64,000 nt of DNA from Rhodospirillales bacterium (GTDB lineage: Bacteria; Pseudomonadota; Alphaproteobacteria; Micavibrionales; Micavibrionaceae), in assembly GCA_023898785.1 (NCBI GenBank), contig CP060239.1, forward strand, positions 434,001 through 498,000, given 5' to 3'. The notes beneath the pieces were generated by a model, which was not told the origin of the DNA, ran no database searches, and saw nothing but the letters and a program-made list of their open reading frames with translations. A program made the position numbers and the translations under genes. Positions 17,102 through 24,432 of this stretch are shown here, piece by piece (position 1 is the first letter of the stretch; every line of letters begins with the position of its first letter).

Positions 17102-17557
17102 TTATTGCTCGCCAGTTTGCGGGTTGAATTTACCCAGATTCCCGAGAAATTGCTGCATAACAGTCGTCTCATTACCGTGGGTTGGGGTTTTTTCTCGTGC
17201 ATAAGGGATGTTCATGCGCTCGCGGTCGATGTCCTGAATGGCTTCGACAAAGCCTTCCTCATTAAAGGCGACCAAGATGATCCGTTCTTCCACAACCTGA
17301 GGGTCGAGAATGCCTCGTTTTTCGGTTTTCTGACCGATGTAATACCAGACATTGGGATCGAATGTTGACTTGCTGGTTGGTGAGCCGAGATTGCGCAAGA
17401 CATCGGAGCGTGTGCTTTCGTGCGGCGTGATTTGCTGCATCTGAAAATCTTCGACCATGTTGCCGCGCTGGGCGACCATGGGGGTGCAGGCGCTTGTTCC
17501 AAGTGTTAGAATCGCAGCTGAAAGGAGAAGCGTTTTTTTCGATATTTGAAGAATCAT
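17102..17557 (-). CDS. bamE: Outer-membrane protein assembly lipoprotein BamE (SmpA/OmlA)
   Basis: BamE is the small lipoprotein of the BAM complex that inserts beta-barrel proteins. This 151-residue protein has a lipoprotein signal ending LGTSAC with the modified Cys at residue 24, then the SmpA/OmlA domain with ITPHESTRSDVLRNLGSPTS and VWYYIGQKTEKRG, typical of the family. A polar tail (about 115-151) extends beyond the domain. It is divergent from the ubiquinol-cytochrome c chaperone gene, as in many Alphaproteobacteria, with 69 bp between start codons. Confidence 0.92.
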   Translation of the reverse strand: MILQISKKTLLLSAAILTLGTSACTPMVAQRGNMVEDFQMQQITPHESTRSDVLRNLGSPTSKSTFDPNVWYYIGQKTEKRGILDPQVVEERIILVAFNEEGFVEAIQDIDRERMNIPYAREKTPTHGNETTVMQQFLGNLGKFNPQTGEQ

Positions 17558-17626
17558 GGCTGTATCTTTTTATGTTTCATGGGTGGAGATTTATACTATA
17601 GTGCGCGCTGAAAAAAAAGAAAACTT

Positions 17627-18166
17627 ATGCTTGCTGAAATGCTTCACCTTTTAATGAGAAGAAATCCATGTAAACAAATGACTCGCGATGTGTATGCGAA
17701 TGTCTTGGTTTGTGTGCGTCAGCCTAAATTTTATGAAAAATACGGCGTTCCAGATACGTTTGACGGACGGTTTGATCTGATGGTGCTGTTCATTTTTTTG
17801 GTTTTCCAGCGGATGCTTGAGGAAGGGCGCGATGAGGCTCTGCACTTTAACCAAGCGCTGTTTGATGTGTGTTTTGAGGATATGGATCAAACATTGCGTG
17901 AAATGGGGATTGGCGATATGGGGGTGCCGAAACATATGCGTAAGATGATGAAAGCATTTAACGGGCGGATGCATGCTTATGAACAGGCTTTGACGGATGG
18001 GGATTTGGCGGCGGCGTTGCGCAAGAATTTGTATGGCAGCGCGGTGGAGGCAGACGAGAAAAAGATTGCCAAAATGGAGGTAAAAGCGTTAGAAATTCTG
18101 GCATTTTTAAAGATACAGGATATGGATGCAATTTTGTCGGGTAAAATTGCGTTTGAGAAGGAATAA
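17627..18166 (+). CDS. Ubiquinol-cytochrome c chaperone (CBP3 family)
   Basis: This family is related to mitochondrial CBP3/UQCC1 and is thought to assist cytochrome b and bc1 complex assembly. The 179-residue protein is mainly helical and carries the family core FYEKYGVPDTFDGRFDLMVL, followed by HFNQALFDVCFEDMDQTLRE, GDMGVPKHMRKMMKAFNGR and a C-terminal helical region. Together with bamE and yceD it forms a conserved alphaproteobacterial block. yceD starts 5 nt after its stop, so the two are co-transcribed. Function is inferred from the family. Confidence 0.9.
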   Translation: MLAEMLHLLMRRNPCKQMTRDVYANVLVCVRQPKFYEKYGVPDTFDGRFDLMVLFIFLVFQRMLEEGRDEALHFNQALFDVCFEDMDQTLREMGIGDMGVPKHMRKMMKAFNGRMHAYEQALTDGDLAAALRKNLYGSAVEADEKKIAKMEVKALEILAFLKIQDMDAILSGKIAFEKE

Positions 18167-18171
18167 GTGAG

Positions 18172-18783
18172 ATGTCAAAAGCGCCGAAAAGAATTTTAGA
18201 GACTGAGTGGTCGCATTTGTTTGATGTGGAGGCGATGAACAAGGCTGAGGAGACTTTAACGATTGCCCCTGATGCGTTGGCGTGCGGGCGATTGAGCCAG
18301 CGTTTGGGTGTGGAGAGTGTAGATGCTTTGGAGGCTGATATTCGGGTTTCGCACCATGCCGGGGAGATGAGCTATTACATCAAAGGCCAGATTCGCGCCG
18401 ATGTTACGCAGGCTTGTGTAGTTACTTTGGAGCCGGTGCATAGCCATATTGAGGATGATTTTGAGGCTTGGTACGCGGACCCGGAAGTGGCGGTGTCTAT
18501 TACCAAGGCGCGTCATGAGAAGTTGAACGAAAAAGGACATGGGGAGCTTCCGATTTTGGATGAGAAGGATGATCCGGAAGCCTTGATTGAGGGCAAAATT
18601 GATCTGGGGGAGTTGGTAACGCAATATTTATCTCTTTCTATTAATCCGTATCCGCATGCAGAAGGTGTTGAATTTGAAGAGCTTGAGCGGAAAATGGGAG
18701 CTTTAGAGGAAGATGATTTGGTAAAAAATCCGTTTGCGGCGTTAAAAGATTGGAAAGATAAGATTTCTGGCAGTGAAAGCTAA
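18172..18783 (+). CDS. yceD: DUF177 (YceD) family protein
   Basis: YceD/DUF177 proteins are encoded upstream of rpmF in most bacteria and have been linked to 23S rRNA accumulation; plant homologues act in plastid ribosome assembly. The 203-residue product shows YYIKGQIRADVTQACVVTLE and IEDDFEAWYAD, and the C-terminal IDLGELVTQYLSLSINPYPH typical of the family; the alphaproteobacterial form has a single Cys here rather than a zinc pair. It is translationally close to the CBP3 gene and 88 nt from rpmF, where a weak promoter may lie. Confidence 0.9.
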   Translation: MSKAPKRILETEWSHLFDVEAMNKAEETLTIAPDALACGRLSQRLGVESVDALEADIRVSHHAGEMSYYIKGQIRADVTQACVVTLEPVHSHIEDDFEAWYADPEVAVSITKARHEKLNEKGHGELPILDEKDDPEALIEGKIDLGELVTQYLSLSINPYPHAEGVEFEELERKMGALEEDDLVKNPFAALKDWKDKISGSES

Positions 18784-18810
18784 GTCTTGTTCCTAAGCGA
18801 AAGAAAATCC

Positions 18811-18839
18811 TTGCGTTGGGAGGGCAAAGGCTGTAAAAA
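18811..18839 (+). promoter_or_regulatory. Possible promoter for rpmF
   Basis: TTGCGT and TAAAAA are separated by 17 nt and lie 32 nt ahead of the rpmF start codon. The -10 is poor, and readthrough from yceD is an alternative. Confidence 0.3.
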
Positions 18840-18871
18840 ACGCGCTCAAGTTACTTAAAAGGATAAGAGCT

Positions 18872-19051
18872 ATGGCTGTTCCAAAAAGAAAAACAACAAA
18901 GTCTAAGCGTAATATGCGCCGTGCGCATGATGCTTTATCAACTGAGAATTGGGTTGAAGATGCCAATACGGGTGAGCCGAAGCGCCGTCACCATATCGAT
19001 TTGAAGACCGGTACTTATAAAGGTAAGCAGGTACTTGAAGCGCGCGATTAG
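18872..19051 (+). CDS. rpmF: 50S ribosomal protein L32
   Basis: The 59-residue basic protein begins MAVPKRKTTKSKRNMRRAHD, the canonical L32 start, followed by HHIDLKTGTYKGKQVLEARD. It lacks the zinc-ribbon cysteines, as is usual in Alphaproteobacteria. AAAGGA stands 7 nt before the ATG. It is followed by a terminator-like hairpin that has an alternative pairing partner upstream, so flow of transcription into plsX may be controlled. Confidence 0.97.
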   Translation: MAVPKRKTTKSKRNMRRAHDALSTENWVEDANTGEPKRRHHIDLKTGTYKGKQVLEARD

Positions 19052-19062
19052 GGTCGAGCTTT

Positions 19063-19124
19063 AAAGGGCTGGCTTTTGTCTGCAAATATTGTCAAAATTG
19101 GAAAGCCCTTTCATGAGGGCTTTT
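19063..19124 (+). promoter_or_regulatory. Attenuator-like hairpins between rpmF and plsX
   Basis: AAAGCCCT (19102-19109) pairs with AGGGCTTT (19116-19123) around a 6-nt loop and is followed by TTTTGCTTT, a weak terminator. An upstream segment AAAGGGCT (19063-19070) is complementary to AGCCCTTT (19104-19111) and would compete with it. The plsX start codon is 30 nt downstream, leaving little room for a separate promoter. Confidence 0.5.
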
Positions 19125-19153
19125 GCTTTATCTGAATATCAAGGATTGTTTTC

Positions 19154-20188
19154 TTGTCTCGTTCGCGAATTATAGCATTGGATGCCATGGGCGGCGATTA
19201 TGGCCCTGAGAGTGTTATTCCAGGGGCGGTGTTGACGCTGAAGGCGCATCCGCAGCTTGGATTTATACTGTTTGGGGATGAGGGGCAGATTGGGCCGCTT
19301 TTGGACAGAGAGTCTGCACTTAAGGCTGTGAGCACGGTTGTTCATACGGAGCATAAAATTCTGAGTAATGAGAAACCTTCGGCTGTCTTGCGGAAGAGCA
19401 AGGGGAGTTCGATGCGTCTAGCGATTGAGGCTGTTAAAGAGGGGCGCGCGACGGCTGTTGTGTCTGCGGGCAATACGGGGGCTTTGATGGCGCTGGCGAA
19501 GATGGTGCTTACCCCTTTGCCCGGAATTCACCGTCCAGCGATTGCCAGTATTTTTCCGACGCGCCAGAGTGATACGATTATGCTGGATCTGGGAGCAAAT
19601 GTGCTTGTGGATGCAGAAAATCTGGTGCAGTTTGCGGTTTTGGGCGCTGTGTTTGCTAAATTGCACAAGAATGTGGCTCAGCCGAGTGTGGGGCTGCTTA
19701 ATGTGGGCTCGGAAGAAATGAAGGGGCCTGATCATGTGCGGGAGGCTGCGGCGATTCTGAGCGAGGTTGAGTTTCCGGGGCATTACTATGGTTTTGTTGA
19801 AGGCGATGATATTACCAAAGGCACGGTTGATGTTGTGGTCAGTGATGGGTATGCGGGGAATGTTGCTCTGAAAACGGCGGAAGGCGTGGGGAGTTTGACT
19901 ACGCATTTGTTTAAAAAGAATGTGATGCGCGATCCTTTAGGGATTTTGGGGAGCATGGTGGCGTATTTTGCGCTGAAACGTTTTCAGCATCAGGTAGATC
20001 CGCGCCGCTATAACGGCGGGGTGTTTTTGGGCTTGAACGGTTTGTGTGTCAAAAGCCACGGGGGGTGTGACGCGCTGGCGTTTTCTTCTGCGGTGAAGCT
20101 GGCTGCGGAATTGGCGGAGCAGGGTTATGTCGAGATGGTCGGGCGCGAGATTGAGTGTTTGTCAGAACAGAATTTGCTTATTGAATAG
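19154..20188 (+). CDS. plsX: Phosphate acyltransferase PlsX
   Basis: PlsX makes acyl-phosphate from acyl-ACP for glycerolipid synthesis by PlsY and PlsC. The 344-residue product has the family start IIALDAMGGDYGPESVIPGA, then SSMRLAIEAVKEGRATAVVS, SAGNTGALMALAKM, LLNVGSEEMKG and GNVALKTAEGV. The only plausible start is TTG 19154, since the DAMGGD motif follows within ten residues and no ATG or GTG fits before it. A TTG start may limit expression. It is followed after 11 nt by an unrecognised membrane protein gene that interrupts the usual plsX-fabH order. Confidence 0.95.
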   Translation: MSRSRIIALDAMGGDYGPESVIPGAVLTLKAHPQLGFILFGDEGQIGPLLDRESALKAVSTVVHTEHKILSNEKPSAVLRKSKGSSMRLAIEAVKEGRATAVVSAGNTGALMALAKMVLTPLPGIHRPAIASIFPTRQSDTIMLDLGANVLVDAENLVQFAVLGAVFAKLHKNVAQPSVGLLNVGSEEMKGPDHVREAAAILSEVEFPGHYYGFVEGDDITKGTVDVVVSDGYAGNVALKTAEGVGSLTTHLFKKNVMRDPLGILGSMVAYFALKRFQHQVDPRRYNGGVFLGLNGLCVKSHGGCDALAFSSAVKLAAELAEQGYVEMVGREIECLSEQNLLIE

Positions 20189-20199
20189 GGACGTTTTTT

Positions 20200-20508
20200 G
20201 TGAGTGAAGATAAAAATACCAAAAAGCAAAGTAATAAAAAGAAGCGTAATATTTATTATGCTCTGGTTGGCTGTTTTGCTGGTATGGTTGTCGCATTCTT
20301 TTTAAAAGACACACCCTTTGCCTATTTGGTGGCTGTCTTGTTTCCGGTCTTTTTTATATATGATGTTTTGGGTGGGGTCCTTGGAACTAAGTCTTTGATT
20401 GGCAAAGAGCGTAAGAAAGAATGGTCCTTTGCTAGAATAGAGCTTATTGTGACTGGTTCTTTCTATATAGGATTTATGCTGCTGTTTACAATTTTGAAAA
20501 TGTTATAA
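20200..20508 (+). CDS. Small membrane protein of unknown function between plsX and fabH
   Basis: I do not recognise this 102-residue protein. It starts at GTG 20200 with a very basic N-terminus rich in Lys and Asn (about 1-17), then three hydrophobic segments: about 19-36 (YYALVGCFAGMVVAFFL), 41-60 (AYLVAVLFPVFFIYDVLGG) and 82-100 (IVTGSFYIGFMLLFTILKM), separated by a basic loop with GKERKKEW. It is 11 nt after plsX and 18 nt before fabH and so is surely co-transcribed with lipid synthesis genes. A role in phospholipid synthesis is only inferred from position. Confidence 0.75.
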   Translation: MSEDKNTKKQSNKKKRNIYYALVGCFAGMVVAFFLKDTPFAYLVAVLFPVFFIYDVLGGVLGTKSLIGKERKKEWSFARIELIVTGSFYIGFMLLFTILKML

Positions 20509-20526
20509 CCTCTGAGAAAAAGAACA

Positions 20527-21501
20527 ATGTCGTTACGCTCCATTATAAAATCAACAGGCGGCTATCTTCCGGAGAAAATCCTGACCAATCAGGATTTGGA
20601 GAAGATGGTGGATACGACCGACGAGTGGATCACGCAGCGCAGCGGTATTAAATCCCGGCATATTGCAGCGGACGATCAGACGACGGCGGATTTGGCTACC
20701 TTCGCCGGGCGTGCGGCTTTGGAAGCTTCCGGGCTTGAGCCGGGCGAAATTGATGGTGTGATTGTGGCGACAACGACGCCGGATCAGACATTTCCGGCGG
20801 TGGCGGTGAAGGTGCAGGCGGCTTTAGAGATTCCAGCCGGGCTGGCTTTTGATGTGCAGGCGGTTTGTAGCGGCTTTATCTATGCGTTGGCAACGGCGGA
20901 TAATTTTATTAAATGCGGGCAGGCGCGGCGCATTCTGGTGATTGGCGCGGAGAAGCTTTCTTCTATTGTTGATTGGAATGACCGGACGACGTGCGTTTTG
21001 TTTGCTGACGGGGCCGGGGCGATTATTCTTGAAGGGCAGGAGAGTGCGGACGATATTTCCGCGCGCGGCATTCACTCCACACATCTTTATGCTGATGGCA
21101 CGCTTCGTGATTTGCTGTATACCGATGGCGGGCCGTCAAGTACAGGGAGCGCGGGGCATATCGTTATGCAGGGGCGTGAAGTGTTTAAATATGCCGTGTC
21201 TTTTATGGCTGACGTGGTGAATGAAGCGCTGGAAGAGAATAATATTACCGCTGATCAGATCGATTGGCTGGTGCCGCATCAGGCCAATATCCGCATTTTA
21301 GAGGCTACGGCGAAAAAGCTGGGGTTGCCCATGGATAAGGTTGTGACGACGGTCGATCATCATGGGAATACGTCGGCGGCGTCCATTCCTCTGGCGTTGG
21401 ATGAAGCCGCCGCCGACGGGCGGATCAAGCAAGGGGATCTTTTGTTGCTGGAAGCAATGGGTGGTGGTTTGACCTGGGGCAGCGCTCTGGTGCGTTTCTA
21501 A
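20527..21501 (+). CDS. fabH: Beta-ketoacyl-ACP synthase III
   Basis: FabH starts fatty acid synthesis by condensing acetyl-CoA with malonyl-ACP. The 324-residue enzyme has the catalytic triad in its usual contexts: Cys in VQAVCSGFIYAL (about residue 115), His in DWLVPHQANIRILEAT (about 250) and Asn in DHHGNTSAASIPLAL (about 280). The N-terminus SIIKSTGGYLPEKILTNQDL is typical. It is part of the rpmF-plsX-fabH cluster and is followed by ihfA, which has a separate promoter candidate. Confidence 0.97.
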   Translation: MSLRSIIKSTGGYLPEKILTNQDLEKMVDTTDEWITQRSGIKSRHIAADDQTTADLATFAGRAALEASGLEPGEIDGVIVATTTPDQTFPAVAVKVQAALEIPAGLAFDVQAVCSGFIYALATADNFIKCGQARRILVIGAEKLSSIVDWNDRTTCVLFADGAGAIILEGQESADDISARGIHSTHLYADGTLRDLLYTDGGPSSTGSAGHIVMQGREVFKYAVSFMADVVNEALEENNITADQIDWLVPHQANIRILEATAKKLGLPMDKVVTTVDHHGNTSAASIPLALDEAAADGRIKQGDLLLLEAMGGGLTWGSALVRF

Positions 21502-21587
21502 GTCTTGATCCTGCTGGTGCATTCTTAAGTCTTTAGGCTAGCCCTTTGAAGAAGAATCATTTTTTGGGGTTAAGTTCTTTCCAAATA

Positions 21588-21616
21588 TTGACGCGCTGGT
21601 TTTAGGTCGTTAGTCT
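21588..21616 (+). promoter_or_regulatory. Putative sigma-70 promoter for ihfA
   Basis: TTGACG and TAGTCT are separated by 17 nt and end 31 nt before the ihfA start codon, in an intergenic region of 146 nt. Confidence 0.5.
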
Positions 21617-21647
21617 GAGCTTATTCATGAATTTGGAGTAGAAATCG

Positions 21648-21944
21648 ATGGACAATCGTACGATTACACGCGCGGATCTGGCTGAAGCCGTTTACGAAGA
21701 AGTTGGATTATCACGTAATGAATCATCTGATCTGGTGGAAGCTGTGATCGATGAAATTTCCGATGAATTGGTGAAGGGCGAGAATGTAAAAATTTCATCC
21801 TTTGGCAGTTTTTCTGTTCGGGAGAAGGGTGAGCGGATTGGCCGCAATCCCAAAACCGGTGTTGATGTTCCGATTTCACCACGTAAAGTTTTGGTGTTCC
21901 GGGCGTCTCATGTATTGAAAGACCGCATTAATAGTGGCGAGTAG
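21648..21944 (+). CDS. ihfA: Integration host factor, alpha subunit
   Basis: IhfA and IhfB form the heterodimer that sharply bends DNA at specific sites. This 98-residue HU/IHF-fold protein has TITRADLAEAVYEEVGLSRN, VKISSFGSFSVREKGERIGR and the DNA-intercalating arm NPKTGVDVPISPRKVLVFRA, where Pro follows at the arm tip. The SPRKVLVF form identifies IhfA rather than HU. merR follows after 36 nt, the conserved alphaproteobacterial arrangement. Confidence 0.95.
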   Translation: MDNRTITRADLAEAVYEEVGLSRNESSDLVEAVIDEISDELVKGENVKISSFGSFSVREKGERIGRNPKTGVDVPISPRKVLVFRASHVLKDRINSGE

Positions 21945-21980
21945 TCAATTATAGTTAAATAGTCATAAGGAATTTTAGGT

Positions 21981-22532
21981 ATGAATCAGGTCTATTCGCA
22001 AAAAGGTCCAATTGTTGAACGCGATGAGCAGGCGGAGGATCTTGCGCATGAAACGGCTGAAAAAATTACCGGTCCTTTGACAGGAAAAGAAGTGGAGCGC
22101 GGCCCTGTTAAGCAGCCTAAAACGCGTAAATCGGCTTCTGCGTTTCGGACGATTAGTGAAGTAGCGGATATTCTGGATGTGCAGCAACATGTGTTGCGGT
22201 TCTGGGAAACTAAATTTTCGCAAATTCGTCCACTCAAACGTGGCGGCGGGCGGCGTTATTATCGTCCCGAGGATCTGGAGCTTTTGAAGCGGATTCATCA
22301 TTTGCTTTATACGGAAGGTTATACAATCAAAGGCGTGCAGAAGCTTTTGAAGGAAAAGGGTAAGGCCGGTTTGTTGGAAGACAAACCCGAAGCGCAAAAT
22401 AATAATGAGCCAAGCGTGAGCGCGTCTGTGAAGGGACAGCTTGCGATGGGGATGTCTTCGAAGCAGCGCAGTGCTTTGCAAAATATGGTTAATGAACTTA
22501 AAGAACTTCGTAAAATACTTAAGTCTGAATAA
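21981..22532 (+). CDS. MerR-family transcriptional regulator next to ihfA
   Basis: The 183-residue protein has a polar N-terminal tail, a MerR winged helix at about 54-122 (FRTISEVADILDVQQHVLRF, then WETKFSQIRPLKRGGGRRYY, then LELLKRIHHLLYTEGYTIKG), and a variable C-terminal region ending in a helix (LQNMVNELKELRKILKSE). There are no C-terminal metal-binding cysteines, so it is not a CueR or MerR type metal sensor. It is a conserved but little-studied neighbour of ihfA in Alphaproteobacteria. Its target and effector are unknown. Confidence 0.85.
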   Translation: MNQVYSQKGPIVERDEQAEDLAHETAEKITGPLTGKEVERGPVKQPKTRKSASAFRTISEVADILDVQQHVLRFWETKFSQIRPLKRGGGRRYYRPEDLELLKRIHHLLYTEGYTIKGVQKLLKEKGKAGLLEDKPEAQNNNEPSVSASVKGQLAMGMSSKQRSALQNMVNELKELRKILKSE

Positions 22533-22620
22533 GGCTTGAGGGCTGTGGCTCCTGGTAATTCGCGTTTGCTTTTTCCTGAGCAATCATATAGAAAAATCAT
22601 TTGCAAGTTTTGGCCATGAT

Positions 22621-22697
22621 CGGAGTGTAGCGTAGCTTGGTAGCGCGTTCGGCTGGGGGCCGAAAGGTCGTGGGTTCAAATCCCGCCACTCCGACCA
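22621..22697 (+). tRNA. tRNA-Pro (anticodon GGG)
   Basis: The 77-nt cloverleaf has acceptor CGGAGTG/CACTCCG, discriminator A and encoded CCA, D arm GTAGCTTGGTAGC, anticodon stem TTCGG/CCGAA with loop CTGGGGG (anticodon GGG) and T arm GTGGGTTCAAATCCCGC. A second tRNA-Pro follows 48 nt later. Confidence 0.97.
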
Positions 22698-22745
22698 TTT
22701 TTTGCATAGCACTCAACTTAATGTAAAATGGGTGTGTTTTATCGG

Positions 22746-22822
<77 letters not shown>

Positions 22823-22855
22823 TCCACTTTTATTTTGTGTTTTCTTGGTTTTTTG

Positions 22856-22972
22856 ATGGCTATAGCTATGGTTTTTGCTCTTGGACATATTAAGATTGAA
22901 GATCCGGTGTTCCTGGCGCCGATGTTGGGTATTTCGGATTTGTCGTTTCGCCGGATTGACGATTTTTTTTGA
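22856..22972 (+). pseudogene. Truncated tRNA-dihydrouridine synthase (DusB-like) remnant
   Basis: An open frame of 38 codons contains GHIKIEDPVFLAPMLGISDL followed by SFRRIDDFF and a stop. DusB proteins begin with an equivalent strand and the FMN-site motif LAPM-x-G-x-(T/S)-D-x-x-FRR, so this looks like the first 10% of a dus gene. No later Dus motif is found in any frame before cutA, which begins 21 nt downstream, so the rest was deleted rather than shifted out of frame. A T8 tract abuts the stop codon. It lies directly behind two tRNA genes. Confidence 0.7.
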
Positions 22973-22993
22973 AGCAGGAGAAAGGTTGGCGGC

Positions 22994-23305
22994 ATGATTT
23001 TTGTTTATGTGACATATCCATCTGAACAGGATGCAGCGAAAATATCCAAAGCTTTGCTGGAGGACAGGCTGGTGGCGTGCGCGAATATATTTCCAGCGCA
23101 TCGTTCGCTGTATTGGTGGGAGGGGGTTATTCAGGATGAGACTGAGGTGGCGGTAATTTATAAAACGCGCCGGGAGTTGTTTGAGCCTGTTGAGAAGGCG
23201 ATTAAGAGTAAACATTCTTATGATGTGCCCTGTATTGTTTCTTTGCCGGTGGAAAAGGCGCAGCAGGATTTTGTGAGCTGGATGCGGGAGCAGGTTCGAA
23301 CTTAA
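22994..23305 (+). CDS. cutA: Divalent-cation tolerance protein CutA
   Basis: CutA is a small trimeric protein of PII-like fold linked to copper tolerance, though its biochemical role is unsettled. The 103-residue product has the family elements FVYVTYPSEQDAAKISKALL, RLVACANIFPAHRSLYWWEG (conserved Cys and Trp), EVAVIYKTRRELFEPVEKAI and SYDVPCIVSLPVEKAQQDF. GGCGGC lies before the ATG, a weak ribosome-binding site. The upstream fragment of a dus gene suggests a deletion brought cutA to this position. Confidence 0.95.
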   Translation: MIFVYVTYPSEQDAAKISKALLEDRLVACANIFPAHRSLYWWEGVIQDETEVAVIYKTRRELFEPVEKAIKSKHSYDVPCIVSLPVEKAQQDFVSWMREQVRT

Positions 23306-23358
23306 GATATTGGTATAATAATACCGTAATTTTATCCTTCTGTTTTTATTCATTTTTA

Positions 23359-23387
23359 TTGACATGTCGGTGTATTTGCGCGATAAC
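23359..23387 (+). promoter_or_regulatory. Sigma-70 promoter for rplM-rpsI
   Basis: A perfect -35 TTGACA and a -10-like GATAAC are separated by 17 nt; the rplM start codon is 31 nt downstream of the -10. Strong -35 and correct spacing fit a ribosomal protein operon. Confidence 0.6.
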
Positions 23388-23417
23388 CACCCGACTTTTT
23401 CAATAAGGAATAAAATT

Positions 23418-23882
23418 ATGAGCAAAACTACATCTGCAAAACCCACAGAAGTCGAGAAAAAGTGGATCATTGTTGATGCACAGGATGTTGTGCTGGGCCG
23501 TTTGGCCAGCATCATCGCGCTTCGTTTGCGTGGAAAGCATAAGCCAAGTTATACGCCGCATGTTGATGACGGCGATAACGTGATCGTGATTAATGCCGAG
23601 AAGGTGCGCTTGACGGGTAAGAAACGTGAAGATGACATCTTTTACTGGCATACAGGTTACCCTGGTGGGATCAAGCAGCGCAGTAAGGGGCAGATTCTCG
23701 ATGGTCAGCATCCTGAGCGCGTTATTGAGAAGGCCGTGCAGCGAATGTTGCCGAAAGGGCCTTTGGGCTATAAGGTTTTCAGCAATCTGAAAGTCTATGC
23801 CGGTAGCGAGCATCCGCACGAGGCGCAAAAGCCTGAAGTGTTTGATGTTGCATCACTGAACCCCAAGAATAAGAGAGGCTAA
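23418..23882 (+). CDS. rplM: 50S ribosomal protein L13
   Basis: L13 is an early 50S assembly protein. The 154-residue product contains KKWIIVDAQDVVLGRLASII, LRGKHKPSYTPHVDDGDNVI, YWHTGYPGGIKQRSKGQIL and MLPKGPLGYKVFSNLKVYAG, all canonical. I chose ATG 23418 after AAGGAATAAAATT; an in-frame ATG at 23364 lies inside the promoter. rpsI follows after 5 nt, the universal L13-S9 pair. Confidence 0.97.
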   Translation: MSKTTSAKPTEVEKKWIIVDAQDVVLGRLASIIALRLRGKHKPSYTPHVDDGDNVIVINAEKVRLTGKKREDDIFYWHTGYPGGIKQRSKGQILDGQHPERVIEKAVQRMLPKGPLGYKVFSNLKVYAGSEHPHEAQKPEVFDVASLNPKNKRG

Positions 23883-23887
23883 GCGAT

Positions 23888-24430
23888 ATGGCCAAGAAAG
23901 AAACTGAAAAGAAAGACGAAGCTGTGAAAGATCTTAAAGATTTGGGCGATGCTGTGAAAGTTGAAGATGTCAAAGCTGAAGCTTCTGCAGCGGATAAAAA
24001 GCCTGAAGAAGCGCCTGCAAAGCGTGTGCAAAAGCTGGATAAGCAGGGTCGCGCTTATGCGACCGGGCGCCGGAAAGATGCTGTGGCGCGTGTCTGGATC
24101 AAGCCCGGTAGTGGTAAAGTGACCGTGAATGGTCGTGACCAAGCAACTTATTTTGCGCGTCAGACGCAGCGTTTAATTTTGAATCAACCGTTCCTGATTG
24201 TGAACAGCGTTGGCAAGTTTGATGTAGTTTGCACTGTGAAGGGCGGCGGTTTGTCCGGTCAGGCGGGCGCTGTACGTCACGGGATTTCCCGCGCGCTTGA
24301 GAATTTTGCCCCTGAAATGCGTCCGGCCTTGAAAAAAGCTGGTATGATGACCCGCGATGCGCGGATTGTTGAGCGCAAGAAGGTTGGCAAGCACAAAGCG
24401 CGTAGAACGAAACAATGGGCTAAAAGATAA
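23888..24430 (+). CDS. rpsI: 30S ribosomal protein S9 with acidic/basic N-terminal extension
   Basis: S9 places its C-terminal tail at the P-site tRNA. The core from about residue 48 (LDKQGRAYATGRRKDAVARV) to the end is standard, including FARQTQRLILNQPF, AGAVRHGISRALENF and the conserved C-terminus KARRTKQWAKR. Before it is a low-complexity extension of about 46 residues rich in Lys, Glu, Asp and Ala. Extended S9 proteins are known in Alphaproteobacteria, but the function of the extension is not known to me. GAGAGGCTAAGCG precedes the ATG. Confidence 0.96.
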   Translation: MAKKETEKKDEAVKDLKDLGDAVKVEDVKAEASAADKKPEEAPAKRVQKLDKQGRAYATGRRKDAVARVWIKPGSGKVTVNGRDQATYFARQTQRLILNQPFLIVNSVGKFDVVCTVKGGGLSGQAGAVRHGISRALENFAPEMRPALKKAGMMTRDARIVERKKVGKHKARRTKQWAKR

Positions 24431-24432
24431 TA

